NCBI GenBank assembly: GCA_003971905.1
Contig: RSEE01000079.1
Location: 186,001-250,000, forward strand
Length of the DNA: 64,000 nt
Direction: 5' to 3'
Source: Moniliella sp. 'wahieum'
Taxonomy: Eukaryota; Basidiomycota; Moniliellomycetes; Moniliellales; Moniliellaceae
This document shows, in pieces, positions 36,385 to 52,507 of the stretch. The position numbers and the translations under genes are program-made. Within the stretch, counting starts at the first letter, position 1. Every line of letters begins with the position of its first letter. Below the pieces are notes generated by a model, which was not told the origin of the DNA, searched no databases, and saw only the letters and a list, made by a program, of their open reading frames with translations.

Positions 36385-36822
36385 ACTGTTCCTGCCCCCT
36401 GTGCCCGCCGATTGTGACCAACAATGGGTGCATTGTCTCCATTGCGTTGCTATATACGTTTTTTATTCCTTCCTTTTCATGCCATTTTCACAGTTCCCGT
36501 TACTCAGCCAAACCTATACTCTTCTAGTGCCTCCAGTGTAAACCAATTGAGATGCCATTGCTCGAATTGATGCGAATTTTGTTTATCCTTCTGTTGACGC
36601 TTTATATGTTGATGGCTTTGGGAGATGCGAAACAAGTCGATGAAGATAAATGTCAATGTCGACATTCAGTACTAGTAGTTCACTGGCAATCGCTTTTTCC
36701 TTTCCTCTTCGCCTGTGATCCAAGGTAGTGCATGCATTCGTGTCTTGATTCCGCCAAGCAAGACAAGTCGATGGGGTATACGCTCTGCCCCCGCGACGCT
36801 GGTGGGCTTTGAAAGCAGAAGC
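36385..36822. other. convergent 3' intergenic region
   Basis: This lies between the stop of the plus-strand DUF3712 gene and the stop of the minus-strand RRM gene. It is AT-richer than the coding DNA around it and should hold both 3' ends and polyadenylation sites. No gene is seen. Confidence 0.5.
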
Positions 36823-38720
36823 CTAGGTGGCCGCCCCACCCGTTGGTCCGTCTGACGACGCAGACGGGGCCTGTGGCGGAGAGAGGACCTCGGACGAGGC
36901 CGGGCCCGTACCCGCTGATGCAGGTGGTGCAATACGAGACTCGGGTAAGATTGGCTTGGACGCGCTGCAACACACTCCGCGGCGGGCTACCGCACCGGTC
37001 CTTGCCAAAACTAACCTTGGTCGTCTCGTAATCGGGATGGTTCTTCATTGCCGCAATGGCCTTGATGGCATTCTGAATGTTGCAGAAGTTGACAAAGGCC
37101 TGTTGGTTCCATAAAAAGTCAGTCATCTATCAAACGGGGTCAACCGTGCTCCCCCAAGCTAGCACAAGAGTATCAGTACCTACACAATTCTTCTCGCGCA
37201 GGAAATTGACCTGCTCAATCTCGCCAAAGTCGCCAAAGTCGCGGCGGAGTTTCTCCTCCGTGTGGAGGTCAGGGTCGGTGATGTTGCCGACGTAGACATT
37301 GCGTGAGCCCCCAGCTTGTACCGCTACAGCAATGGCAGGCGAAAGAGGGCCCGAGTGCTTCCCCCACCCAATCTTGAGCCGCCGATTGTGAATCATGACT
37401 CCCGAGAAGGACGCCATGTGAAAGAAGGCCAGGGCGGCATGGGGATCAATAAAGGTAACGAACGCAATGTGTTTTTCGGGAAGGTAGCGAATGGTCTGCA
37501 GCAGGCCGCCGCGAACATGGTTACAGATCTCTTCGGTGGTCGTTTCCGAATTGATGTTGCCCAGGTAGACGGTACGGTTGCCCATCTGAGAGAGCGCGGC
37601 AGCAGCACTGGCGGCAGCAGCACTGGCGGGCGAGTCGTCGTTATCATCATACGGAAGGGGGCTTAGGGAAGCCGAGTAGCCCAATGAAGCGGCAGCGGCG
37701 AACCCCATGACTGCGGCCTGATGGTTGTGAGCTTGGTTTTGCTGTTGACTCTTGGGGATGTAGGCGCACCGGTCTTTACCATAGTTGACACGTTTATCTC
37801 CCCAACCAGGCTCAAGCGGCAACACAGCAACGACTTTCATGGCTGTCGCAATGGAGACGAAGTGGACAAAGGCAATGTTGCGGTCCTGGACTACCTTGAC
37901 CTGGTCAATCATCCCAAACCGGCTGAGCTCCTTCCGCAGTGCATCCTCGGTCCATCCCTCCATATTGCCGAGATACACATTGCGTGTCGCGCTGCTCTGT
38001 TGCACCGCCTGGGCCACTGCTGGAGGGACGGGCGAATGTTTGCCCCAGCCAATCTTGAGCTCCGACGAGTGGAGCGAGAGGCGCTTGACACAGGCATCCG
38101 CATGAAACGCCGCAGCCATGGCGGGTTCAAGGAATGAAATGAACGCACACGCCTTCTCGGGCAGGATGCGGACATTCTCGACCGGACCAAACTTGACCAG
38201 GTTCAGCAGCTCCTCCACCGATGCCGACGGAGGGAGGTCGCCTACATACACGGTGCGGCCGGGCGCATTGGAGCCACCAGGGCTGTTGACGTAGGGGACC
38301 CCATAACGGGCATATTTAGTCCATATGGACTGCCGAGCGGGGGGGTGCCAATGAAACCATATCCTGGGGTAGGAGTGAGGTACCCGGCCTGACCATAGCC
38401 AGGGGCAGGTGATGGCAGCACGCCATATGCTGGGTGGTGAGGAAGATTATGGGTCTGGTCAGCACCCTTGCTGTGTTGCATGCTACGCTAGGGGGACACA
38501 TACGACTGGGAGTGATGGGGGACTCGGCCTGCGGCGCGGAGGCCACAGGGGGAGGGTACATGCCGGCTGGGTTGAGGATAGGGGGATAAATGCCGAGACC
38601 AGCAGGAGAGAGGCGCTGGGCCTGCTGTGGGGGGAGTTGCCCGGGCTCGTGGGGCGACAGGTAGTCGTCCGTGTTGTGGAAAGGGGGAGGGGGGAAATTG
38701 GCGGGGGCAAACGGCTGCAT
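36823..38720 (-). CDS. four-RRM RNA-binding protein, Nrd1/Msa1-like
   Basis: This is an RNA-binding regulator resembling fission-yeast Nrd1 (Msa1/Msa2 group), which binds mRNAs of differentiation genes in the cytoplasm. The start at 38720 gives MQPFAPANFPPPPFHNTDDY, then a Pro/Gly/Tyr-rich region (SPAPGYGQAGYLTPTPGYG). Four RRMs follow: VYVGDLPPSASVEELLNLV with CAFISFLEP; NVYLGNMEGWTEDALRKEL with IAFVHFVS; TVYLGNINSETTTEEICNHV with IAFVTFID; and NVYVGNITDPDLHTEEKLRRDF with CAFVNFCN. The repeated KIGWGKHS and YGKDRC signatures between RRMs are typical of this group. An 84-nt intron (37100-37183) splits the fourth RRM at its RNP1 motif. The tail ends SASSDGPTGGAAT. Two frame changes lie in the N-terminal low-complexity part. 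Confidence 0.85.
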
Positions 38721-42060
<3,340 letters not shown>

Positions 42061-44178
42061 ACTTGGGACTTCTGCGTCACCTCCTATCCCATCGGAGCAC
42101 TTTCTTCCCGTTGTTCTTCCTTGCCTTTTCTGCTGTGTGTGTGTAACTGTCCAGCTGCTTACTATACAAAAATATGCTCGTTTCCCCTGTGGTTGGCTTC
42201 TTGCTTGCATAGTGTCTGTAACAATTTGGCATCGACTCAATGCGCGCGAGCCCAATTGAATCGCCCCTACTGAACTCTTTTCATTTTAGCGACGTCCTGA
42301 GCCACGCGGCTAAGGGGATTGCAACATATGCTGAAGTGTATAGGAAAGTAGCGGAGCCGATCGATATTATGATAGGGGGCGAAAAATGGGCGTTGGTCGC
42401 AGGAAGCTGGAGGAGAGAGCTAGAGGATAGTACGGTTGAAAGCCCCTACTGGCTTACATTTTGCCAAGCTCACGCTATACCAGCCTTCGGAATCTGTGGG
42501 CTTCGCCAGTGACTAGTGACTAGTGACTAGTGACTCTAGTGACTAGTGACTAGTGGTATGCCAAGTCGCAGTAGTCAGTAGTCAGTAGTCAGTGGCAGTA
42601 TCAGTAGGCAGTCCAGCTAGTACTCGAAGTACTCAGTCATCCTGTGTGGCAACATCGTATCCGGCCTCTAGACTGATGCTGTCTTAGATCTTATGAATAT
42701 GAGCACCGAAATACCATGGTCACGCGTCACTGCACTCCGCACGTTCTTTCAATCTCAGACGGTAGCAGTAGTGTGCGGACGGGCACGGGCTCCCGGGTGA
42801 TTCCACCCGGGTTCCGTTCCCCGTCCGGCGGGTTCCGCTCCTCCTTCTCTTCATCCATCTGTTTACACATCTGTCTGTCTGTCTGCGCTGCACCCCCACA
42901 AGTAGATGCATGCACATCAGTTTCCGCGGTCATTATAGTACTTTGCCCTTACTCGTCTCGCCCGCATATCTGCCACAATCAGTCAAATCCCCCTTTTATC
43001 GGGATAGCCAAGGGTGGCGGCTGTCGCCTTGCTTTCGGGGAACGAAAGCCGTGCCATCATATGATGCCCATGATAAAATGCTCCCAACCCTGGACCTCTG
43101 GTTACTTCCACAGTGGCTCAGCTGGCTGAGGCTCAAACTGGACGCCTCCTCAGTTTGAGCTTGAGTCCTCTGTGGCTACGCCACACAGCCTACGCCTGCT
43201 GTCTGGTTTGATTTCCTCAAGGGGCGCAAGTCGACATCATCGAGAGTTCAACGTTCAGAACTGCCAAAGCGCACGCAGATTGATACTGAGCTGAGGCTCA
43301 GCGCTACTCAAGATCTCGGGGAGGCGTTCCTCACAGAAACGTCCAGGCTGTTCTTAGTGGCAAAAAGGGGCTGTCGGAGGTCCAAGCTGGTTGCAAGCGA
43401 AAGGGATGTGTGCACGTGTGTGGCCATTTCTGATCTGAACTCTGAACGGGGATATCCATAAACGCCTTTCGGGTAGTATTAATTGGAACATGCTGGGCGC
43501 GGCTTGTGTGCTGGTGGCGGGCTGCCGTCGTGCATCATGCATCACGGCCATGGATCATGCATCGGGTATACTAGAAAGGTCAAGCCGGTCAAGCTTCAAG
43601 CTTCAAGCTTCAAGTGAGAACCAGCTGCCTGAGATCGACCGTGGGTATGAGTAGCGGATAGATGGCCGGGATCGATGATCGATGAAGCTGATGAAGCTTC
43701 TTGAAGCTTGAAGCTCGAAGCTCGAAGAACGGTATGTCGAGAAACATGAACTGCATGAATGTCATGAACCGATGGCGATATAACGATGCTGGTAATCCGG
43801 TAATCGATAATCGGTAATCGTCGATAATCGATAATCGATAATTGATCATCGATCATTGATCCGATCAGTGATCGATCGAGTAGATCTGTGCCAGTTAAAC
43901 GTTAAATGTTAATGACAGTTTTGCTGTGGGCAGCTGCTCGGGGACCCTTTTGTGTCGTTTCAGCCGCAGTAGATGGGCTGGGCACGGGGGCTGAGTACTG
44001 CATGGTCTGTGGCGCGAGGGATGTGGCTGGGGAGGGGGGGCTATAACCTTAGTGGCTGGCTCTTCGGCGGGTCGGTCAGCCGCTCCAGTGCCGCGGTTAG
44101 CATCCAGAACAGCAGGCCACTACCACTACCACCACCACCATCCCCTCTCTACCTCCACATCCCCTCCTTTTTCCGGGC
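42061..44178. repeat. gene-free stretch with prominent heptad arrays
   Basis: No credible gene is seen. ACTAGTG heptads form a clean array at 42508-42556, followed by a GTAGTCA array at 42567-42594. AAGCTTC heptads lie at 43589-43614, AAGCTTG/AAGCTCG heptads at 43682-43728, and ATCGATA to ATCGATC heptads at 43792-43880. A 9-bp-stem hairpin next to an A-box-like word lies at 43118-43160. The last 200 bp, with CCACCA and CCTCC runs, should hold the promoter of the scaffold gene. Confidence 0.6.
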
Positions 44179-47100
44179 ATGTTGCGTCACCCATCTGGCC
44201 AACCTCCACCCAGTGCATCTTCTGCCGAGGCGGAAGCCCAGGCTCACGCTGCCGAAGTCACCCCTTGGGAGTTTGAGGAAGGAGGTACGTCGGCCTCTCG
44301 TGCACCGTTTCGTCACGATTGGTTCCCCTAACCACTCTCCAGGCATCTACCATCCTTCTTCGGCCAATGGGCCTCCCCATCGGCAACAGCCGGGATGGCG
44401 GGCCTGTCCCCCCCAGCGTCGGCACCGACTCCCAAGCGATCTGGGCGGTTTTCAAGCTTCTTATCAAGGAAAGACAAGAACGTCGCATCGGCGCCATCAG
44501 TACCGCTCTCAAGTACCAGCCCCGCGCCCCCCTTCTCACGGGGCAGCCTGAGCTCTGACCGATGTGGACGAGCGCTCCACTCCTGCTTCTTCCCAGGCTT
44601 CCTTGACTCGCCACATGTCCCCACCCGTTCCTACCCAGAGCGTACTCGACGTGAACGATGAGCCCGAGTGTCCCATCTGCCTCGAGCCTTTATCGCTCCG
44701 GTTGAACGGAGAACGACCACATGTGGTTCCGATATGCGCACATGCCATGCACCACGAGTGCTTTACTGCCATGTACGGCGACCCTAAAGCTGTACTTTCC
44801 GCACAAGAGAGAGAGGAGAGGGTTGGCCCGTTGCGTCGTACTTCTCACGAGGAGATGATCTGCCAAGTCTGCCGTAAACAGATTCTGCTTACCGGAGACA
44901 GAGTGGGAAGCAAGACTACGGCAATAATTGGCTCGGCTTGGGGGACGGGACGGCCCTCAATTTCGGACAACAACCCTCTCTCAGATCCGAACGGGGATGA
45001 CAAGGCCGATTCTGGGCGGGAGACTGGACCAATGGCTCAGCCTCGCATAGAGGCAGTCAGTGACGTCTCCCCGATTTACCGCAAGGCGGCAAGTGCAGGG
45101 AAGATGCAACTTCTCAACGTCTTGATCACTGTGTCTATTCCCGGGCGTCGATCGTGCAGTGACTACGGATTGGGTGGGAAGAAACTCCTTCGACGCAACA
45201 GCCGTGTGAGTCTGCCAAGTCTGCCCCGGTCAGGGAGTACCTCAAGCCGAATCCGATCTATGACGGTGTCCAGCGACGCGCCCACGGAAGGGAAACGACT
45301 ATACGACCTTCCCGAAGAAGCCAGTATCTCCCCCCTTGCAAACACCCGATTCTCGCCGCGCCGAAGTAACAGCTGATCTAAACGATCGTATCCTTGACTG
45401 GAAAGGCCACCAGCTCCATTTTGGCGGGTTGCAGTACTTCGATTCGATTTCCATCGTTCAGGCAAGCGGCGCGCCAGTTTGGAGTATATCTTTTGGAGGA
45501 GGCTCTGCTCTGCACGCTCGAAGATAAGAGAAAACATGTGAGTCGGTACCTCAGTATACCCTACTCGAACTCCTCAGATGATGGCCGGAGCAAGGTGATC
45601 CGAAGTGTACCTTCAGCACTCAAGCTCAAGGGAAGAATTTACTTGCGCCATATCCGGGCAGTCGTGGCCTCATCTTCGGCAGAGGCTGCACTGAGCATCA
45701 AGATGATCGATGAGAAGCTCCCTGACTTTATCTTGGTCTTTCACTCGGAACGACAAGCTGAGCTATGGAAAGATCGAATTGAAGGGCTGATCCATAACAT
45801 TCACCACCCCGAGGCCAAAATTTCTCTCCCGCTTGACATGGATTTGAGTGGACGAATGGAGGAGGCCCCGTCAGTGAGGTCCCCAAGGTCAGATATTTCA
45901 TCGTCCTCCATTCCCAAGAGCATCGCCCCTGAAGATGAGGTCGCCTCGCCTGATTCGACAAAGAGTCGACAATTTACCCCTCGTTCCGGCACAACTCCAC
46001 GACCTTCCCCGATCCCCAGTCCGCAGGGGGCCCTCCCCCCGATTCCTTGTAAAGTCGATGCTCTGGACCGATTTGGATTCGATGGTTCTGAAGCACTTCC
46101 TGGGGATCCCACCCCAAAACTCTACCCCCCCGTGGCTCTCGATTTGGTTCTCGTGGTCCCCATCCCCCCCATACCGAGAGAAGGAATGCCCCCCTCTGAT
46201 GCAATCAAGCTCACCCTGCTTCGTTCTAGCTTGCTCTTCCTGCTCGACGCAGTGGGGGACAAAGGGCGGATCAGTATTGTGGCCTACCGTGCAGCGCACA
46301 AGCAAGATGGGGGTTTCGTCGCCAAGACACAGCTTCTTCGTCCTTCTCTCCCTCACTCACACGATACGCTTACACAGTTCCTCGATTTGCTTTCTCAGGC
46401 CCACGACGCGTCTTCGATGGGGGACTTGTGGAGGATCTCTCTCAGTTCCCCGGTATGAGCGAATATGTCGACCTTGCCAGTGGTGGGAATGTGGGCGTAT
46501 GTCCTCCTCCAACGTAAGAGCAAAAATCCCATCTCGGCTCTGCTAATAGTGGACGATTCCCCTATCGGGCCCAAAAGAGGTGAGATGGATCTCTTTTCTC
46601 AGCGAGCTGAGGCGACGGGAGCTAGGGTCCACACCTTCGGTCTGGGCGCAAAACATGACCCCAGTTCGCTGTGGTTGATTGCTTCCCAAACCAAAGGGAG
46701 CTATACCTACCTCCATCGTGCCTCAGAGCTACGGATTGTGCTCTCCGGATGTGTCGGCTCGCTTATCTCTACTGCCTTAACTGAGGTCACGCTGCGTATC
46801 ACGCTCGACCCTCATCGGCCTGTGCGCGCACGCAAGCCCAAGTCCTCCAGCCACTACTTCGTCTCTGCGGACGGGAAAGGTGTGGAAGTACCCCTTGGTC
46901 CACTCCCCTACGGGAGCCAGCGGGACACCCTTCTAGAACTCGAGATGGATTTCGATGGGGTCTACCGCAGTGTTGCCCTCCCTCAAGAAGAGGGGTGATG
47001 GACGAATACCTTTTGCAGTTTGGTATGGACCCAGCCCTGCTTTCCACTCCCCAAGTAGAGGAAGCACCCCTGTTCATTGCCGACGCATCGTACCGAGACC

Positions 47101-47795
47101 CCAGGACGCATCAGCAGGCGAACCGCCTTCCTAATCCCGTGGAATTTAGCGTGGTTCTTTCACCCGGAGCCGACCCACAAGCAGGATTGCTTCCAGCGCA
47201 GATGGCTGCTTATGCCCGGGCACGGGTCACTCGCCGCACAATGGAGTTGTTGACAGCGAGTTTGATTACCAACAGCGTCCTTGTTGCCCCTCACAATGCC
47301 CAGCAAGCTGCTACCCTCCTGCTCCAGTCGCGGCAGATGATCGAGGCAGTGTTACTTTCTACGCCAGGTTTCGTTGGGCCACTACCCAGTCAAACGCCAT
47401 ATGCAGCGCGCGTTCAAGCGCTCTCACCCCCTCCCAATTCCGCCCCCACTGCACCATCTGCCCCTGTTCAGGACGAACACGAGCAGACCATCGCTTCGCT
47501 CACGGGGATCCTGGAGGATTTGGAGACGCTCCTAGGTGTGCTAGAGGGGACTCGCACCAACGGTCGCGTTGTATCTGGTGGGGAGCGGTTTGAACAGGAA
47601 GGACGCAAGTTTGCCGCACAGCAGGCTATGGTCCTGCGTACCCAACGTGCTTGGTCCAGCCGCACCAACACGAACACTTTGTATTCAAAGACGACAATGG
47701 CCCCGCCCTCGCTGTCTTGGCTGGACTCAGTGCACCTCCCCCGCCCAAAAACAGCAGTCGAAGGGTATCTTCGTAATGTCATTCTCCGCGTCTAA
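44179..47795 (+). CDS. RING-H2 / PH / VWA scaffold protein, Far1/Ste5-like
   Basis: The domain order RING, PH, VWA is that of fungal Far1/Ste5-type scaffolds, which link pheromone-receptor G protein signalling to the MAP kinase cascade. The start at 44179 gives MLRHPSGQPPP. A 58-nt intron (44285-44342, CTAAC branch site) follows. A basic Ser-rich stretch (KRSGRFSSFLSRKDKN) could bind membrane. The RING-H2 domain begins PECPICLEPLSL, with CAHAMHHEC and CQVC as later metal ligands. The PH-like domain includes LKGRIYLRHIRAVV and DFILVFHSERQAELWKDRIE. The VWA domain begins VALDLVLVVPIPP and includes LFLLDAVGDKGRISIVAY. A long C-terminal helical region ends AVEGYLRNVILRV. Frame changes occur at several points. 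Assignment to Ste5 rather than Far1 is not possible here. Confidence 0.75.
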
Positions 47796-48649
47796 GCATT
47801 TGCCCTGTGCGCGGGCCATAGGATCCGCGAGGTATAAAGAGATAAAGACCAAACACCTTAAGCGTAGGTCTGTCTCCTTCGTTATAACTAGGAGGCAAAT
47901 TACGATTCGAAGACTTCGGTGACCATGTCATATGTCAATGCTGCCCCTTTTTCAAGCCAAGACTTCTTTTTGCTTCCTCCTCACGAATTCAGGGAGTCAA
48001 GGGCCAAAAACCGTACTGCCCCCGGGGTGTAGACCAAATGGCTGGAAAGCACCAATCGTGTCGACACTGGGCCAGTTATATGGCTCAAGATCAAGGGAGA
48101 ATGAATTGGTGGCCAGGACGGTGGTGATGAATACAAGTCACGGCAGCACTGCTACCCCCGCTGGCCCCGCCTCTGCCGCGTCCTGCTTAACGTGAATGAT
48201 CAGTACTTAGCCTAGTAGGCGTTGAAGGGAGGGGAGGTTATTCTTTTGACCTTCGTTCTACCCCCCTTTTTGCCGAGGGAACATGGGCCCAAGATGCCGA
48301 TAACGCCGGAAGGTACGATGTGAGGGTCAGCAGCGCGGGAAGCCAGTTGACTACTGGTAAACTGGGCCTTTTTCGGTGGCATCTGTCTATCGTCAGCTGT
48401 TGCACAAACCGAAAGCGCAGTAACAGATACTCTCATTTTGCAAGCAGTGGGTCTAGAGTAATGCTGTTACTTTACATCTTCCCGAATCTCCTCCGACCTT
48501 CCTTTACTGACACAAGTCGCCGCCAACCAGTCCAGCGCCCTCCAAATGCCCAAGAACTACATCGTGTCATGGGGCGCATTCCATCTGAAAATTGAGCACG
48601 AAAGACACGAAGAAATGGTGCACCGCCGAGTGTCGCATGGCGAAAATGT
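47796..48649. other. intergenic, no gene seen
   Basis: This convergent region lies between the plus-strand scaffold gene and the minus-strand COA1-like gene. The open frames are short and without recognisable domains. Both 3' ends must lie here. Confidence 0.4.
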
Positions 48650-49420
48650 TTAATCCTCCATGAACATCCCATCTGGTCCAAGGAGGGAGATGACATGGTC
48701 GGTATCGTCCAGTGTGCCCGACTTGCCCTTACGATCCGGGACGAGGGCAAAGCGCATAACCTCAAACTTGGCACCTTTCTCGCGCCGGATAGAGGTAAAG
48801 TAAACCGTTCCCCCACCTTGATTCATCTGTCAGCTCTCTCCAAAGTAATAAGGAAAATTTGGACGTACGCAAGCCGCCCACCGCGGAAGGAAATGTCGAT
48901 CTTGCCTTGCAAGACGTTGATCTGAGGGGGAGCGCAGTGTCAGCTAGTTAGCAACTGGAAAAAGGAGACGAAATCTAGAACATACTGTGCCGCTGATCCA
49001 GGGATCTCCCACGATTGACGGTTCCAGGCGGACGTTACCGCCAAGGGCATGTTTGGCCAGCTCGTTGTCCCGCACACAGCGGACGGCGTAGCGGAAACCT
49101 GTAGAGGTAGTACGCTCACGGTTGTGGAGGTAGAGGGTATAAAGGCCCCAGAAGGCGCACATTCCACCAAATATCAGCCCGTACTTGAGCTTTTCACTGC
49201 GGATCGGGGGGATGTCGCGCACAACACGGGAGCGCACCTTGGGCACATGCGCTGCACCCCCTGGCTCATTGACGTACTTGGGCAGATCGAACTTAACCTC
49301 TGGCCGCTCCTCAGGGGATGACGCGCCCAGTCGAGCAGAGGTGCAGATGTTTCGCAAGGCAAGTGGGCTGGAGCGTGACGGAATCGCTCGCAGCGCTCGC
49401 ATGGACATGGAGATGGACAT
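48650..49420 (-). CDS. COA1: COA1-like cytochrome c oxidase assembly factor
   Basis: The COA1 family protein sits in the mitochondrial inner membrane and helps mature Cox1 during complex IV assembly. The start at 49420 gives MSISMSMRALRAIPSRSS, an Arg/Ser-rich presequence with no acidic residues. One membrane helix follows (YGLIFGGMCAFWGLYTLYL), then the intermembrane-space domain: TGFRYAVRCVRDNELAKHAL, WISGTINVLQGKIDISFRGG, GTVYFTSIRREKGAKFEVMR and SLLGPDGMFMED at the end. Intron 1 is 48922-48985 (64 nt, GTATGT donor). A second intron, about 48827-48868, is ambiguous: a GC donor just before GTACGT with the GACAG acceptor keeps the frame, or one base is missing. An upstream in-frame ATG at 49492 is less likely as the start. 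Confidence 0.8.
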
Positions 49421-52400
49421 GGTGGCCTTCAGCTCATAGCCATCCGACCTTCCGCCAGAAGTCGGTGCAGTTTCAAGCTGCTGGCGTTGCACCTGGTCGT
49501 CGATTATGTCAGCAAGGGTTTACCCCAGCACTATCGTTGATTCAACGTGTTGCCACAACTACCACCACAGTAGTGCAAGCTTGCCGTTCTTTCTGCATCT
49601 CGCCCCTGGGTCGATGGTCCCTAACTGCTTGATTACATCCTATTATGTACTAGTTACCTTACCTGTTACATGTTACCCCCGCCCCGCTCGTGGATCTTGA
49701 TCTCTTATGGCATCACCTGCGCCTAATACCAGCAGTATGCACAGTACTCCCTCTATTGGCCGAACATCATGCATCATGCATCATGCAAAATGGATGATGC
49801 TCGCACTGGCTACCCAAAGCCGCAAAAGCGCAGGATCGAATTCAAACTTTAAGCCGCGATTCCGCTCACGGTCAGCCGCTGCACGGCGAATCCACCAACC
49901 AACACCAGCCAACACCCCCTTCAACTTGGGCTACAACCGCCATGTCGCGTCAAACCATCGGACGCGGTGGCATTTCCATTGGTGTGCCTTCCTTTCTCCA
50001 TACCGCGTTCTCCGCGTACTAGGGTGCTTAATCCTTCCATCACCTTCCACCTACAAGCCTTGATATCTCACTAGAATCCTTACCAACATCCGCAAGTCAT
50101 TTGGGCTGCCAAAAGAACCGATCCCATGAAGCCGCGAGATGCTGTCTTGGGTGGCTTTGCAAAAGCGCTAACGTACTATTCGTCCAGTGATCGAAGTGGC
50201 CTAAATACGCTCTTCCTTCTCACTGTCTAACCATCGTGGTCCGAGGCAATTTGCAAATGTCCACGCGCTCTTGGAAGCGATCTCAAGAGAGGCGTGCGAA
50301 TATAATTATGAAAGCAGGATCAGAGTGCTGTCGAGTTACGACTCGACCCTCTACCCATAACGGGCTCCGACTGGGAAACATGTCTCTTGATACGGTGTGA
50401 TGTGCAAAGCACAATTTTGGTTGCGTAGTCTTTTCTCGGTATGCATAGTGAGTGTACTGGCAGTAGAGCGAAAGGTTGTGCGCCAAGCGCGAGATGTGAG
50501 GAACTGACTGTGACAGGGGACGGGAGCTTGTTGAATATAACCGCTCCTCGTTTCGGGACGTAACCGGATGCCACTATCCACATATAGCGTATTCTAAACC
50601 CAGGAAGAGGCCAATTCCAGGAGCCTACTGGAAGGAGTTGAGGTGAACTTCCTCTTCTCCTTCTCCTTCTCCCTCACCGCCATCTGCCTTGGCCAGTTGA
50701 CTTCCTCAACAGAGCTGAATCGGTTGACATCGTTACGTCGGAACAACGGAATGCTGCAATCTAGGCGCGCGTAGAAGATGTTCAGAATGCAATGTCGTGT
50801 CGGAGAATGGTGAGTGGTGGAGTTGAGGAAGCGTTTGGCGCGTGTGATCATTGTCTCCTCTTCTGTCGGGTTTAACAACACTATTATACATAGAGCAAAG
50901 CCAATACAGTTTCCTCTTCCAAGAGAAACGAGCACGTATCTCCTTGTGTATACTACCTTCCGGAACGCAACAGCTATATATGCCCCTCTCTCATTATCAA
51001 AGTCCCTCAAGTGTGATCCATCTCCTTTCCTGATTTATCAAACGCACCTTCTCCCAGCATCACACCTGTAGTCCTCCGTCCCCTTTTGGGCATACCCTTA
51101 CCCCTAATCGTCTTCAGTTTGCAAAAATGTGTGTTGATAATATGTATTTGAATTGGGCGGATCGTCTGTTGCCTGGCCTGTAAAACAGTGGTGAAGTTGG
51201 TAACCGGTAAAGGTTATAATGTAATGCCTTGGTCAAATGGCCAACATACCATGGGATGGCACCCCTACCGACTAAGAGAGCTAGGCGCTGACAATAATCT
51301 GATTAAGAGAGCACACACAGGCACAGAGACGAAAGAAGGAGGAAGTCGGTGCGGTGTCAGTACTCAGTAGCGGAGAGAAGTGAAGACACCGTAGAGTCAG
51401 GAGTCGACGCGAACACATTTTTTAGCACAAAAGAAGTCGCAGACGCGTGGACTGAAGTTGCCGAATAAGCCCAGCCTCGCGGATGGTGTCTAGGGAACTC
51501 CCCGTCAAAACTGTTACAGTTATTAAGTACTAATGATTAATGGTTAATGACTAGTCCTACAGGTTTCAACGGCATAAGCTTCAAAGTAGCTTCTTTAATG
51601 TGTACTAGCCAGAACAGGCTAGAACCGCGCGATAAAGCTAACCTGGTTCCTGACCCCCTGGGGCCGATTTTGCACGAACATGCGTTTTGTTTCAGCCTTC
51701 AGCTGCTCAGCGCTCAGCTGAGCCCCACCACGCGCCGCATGCGGGGCGCCACATGTGACTGAGAGAGATCGCCCAAGCGCTCCCACATGCGCCTAAGCTA
51801 CAGGGGGCATCTTAAGTACTAAGTACTGAGTACTGACGGAGTAAATGAGTACACTGAGGTACTGAGGCCTGGGCCTCTGACATGTGAGGTCTCAGAGAGA
51901 GGCCGGCCGGCTGAGGAGCGCAGTCAGTTCTGCTTCAGGAACATGGATTTCAGCGCAGCAGCTGTCAGCATGTCAGCATGTCAGATCTCTCAGATCTCGT
52001 ACGGCGCAGACAACCCTCAGGCTGAGGCCTCGGGCCCTCATGTATCATGCATCAGTACATCAGTGAATACTCAGTTGAGTAACTCAGTAGTACGTCAGTA
52101 CGTTACATATCAGTACTCAGTTACTCAGTACTCAGTATGAGTACCACGCGTTAATTGTAAAGGTTAAGCTTAAGTACGTTAAAGTGATCGATGATCGATG
52201 TTCACACTGAGTACTGATCCCATGCCTTGAAGCTTGAAGCTTGCACACCGGCAACGCCACTTGTCTGGGGTTCCACGTTCCTTCCACATGGTCGGGTCTC
52301 AGATCTCGGATCTCTTATACATGTCACAAACAATCACCCACGCATAAAACGGTGTATCATGCGTCATGCATCTTCCATCCCGGCGGTGGGCTTCGGTTCA

Positions 52401-52507
52401 AACCGTCTTCTTCATGTCCCCTCGGCCTCATATTTTGTAACTACTTATCCCACCATCAGGCCCTCTCTCTCTGTCACCACCATACACTTCGGGCAGGTCT
52501 TGTTACC
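49421..52507. repeat. gene-poor stretch with heptad arrays
   Basis: No gene is recognised. A 138-codon minus-strand open frame (50594-51010) has no domain and is doubtful. ATGCATC heptads lie at 49766-49796. Mixed TAATGATTAATGGTTAATG-type units lie at 51526-51560. A long composite island at 51810-52225 contains AGTACTG, AGGCCTG, AGATCTC, ATGCATC and ATCGATG units. The end should hold the promoter of the first membrane protein gene. Confidence 0.5.

Noticed and set aside
43118-43185. tRNA-like sequence with a perfect A box (TGGCTCAGCTGG) and 6-bp acceptor-like ends
   Set aside because: The middle is a single 9-bp-stem hairpin (CTCAAACTG/CAGTTTGAG), too long for an anticodon arm, and the T arm does not pair. 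It is probably an inverted repeat with a chance A-box word.
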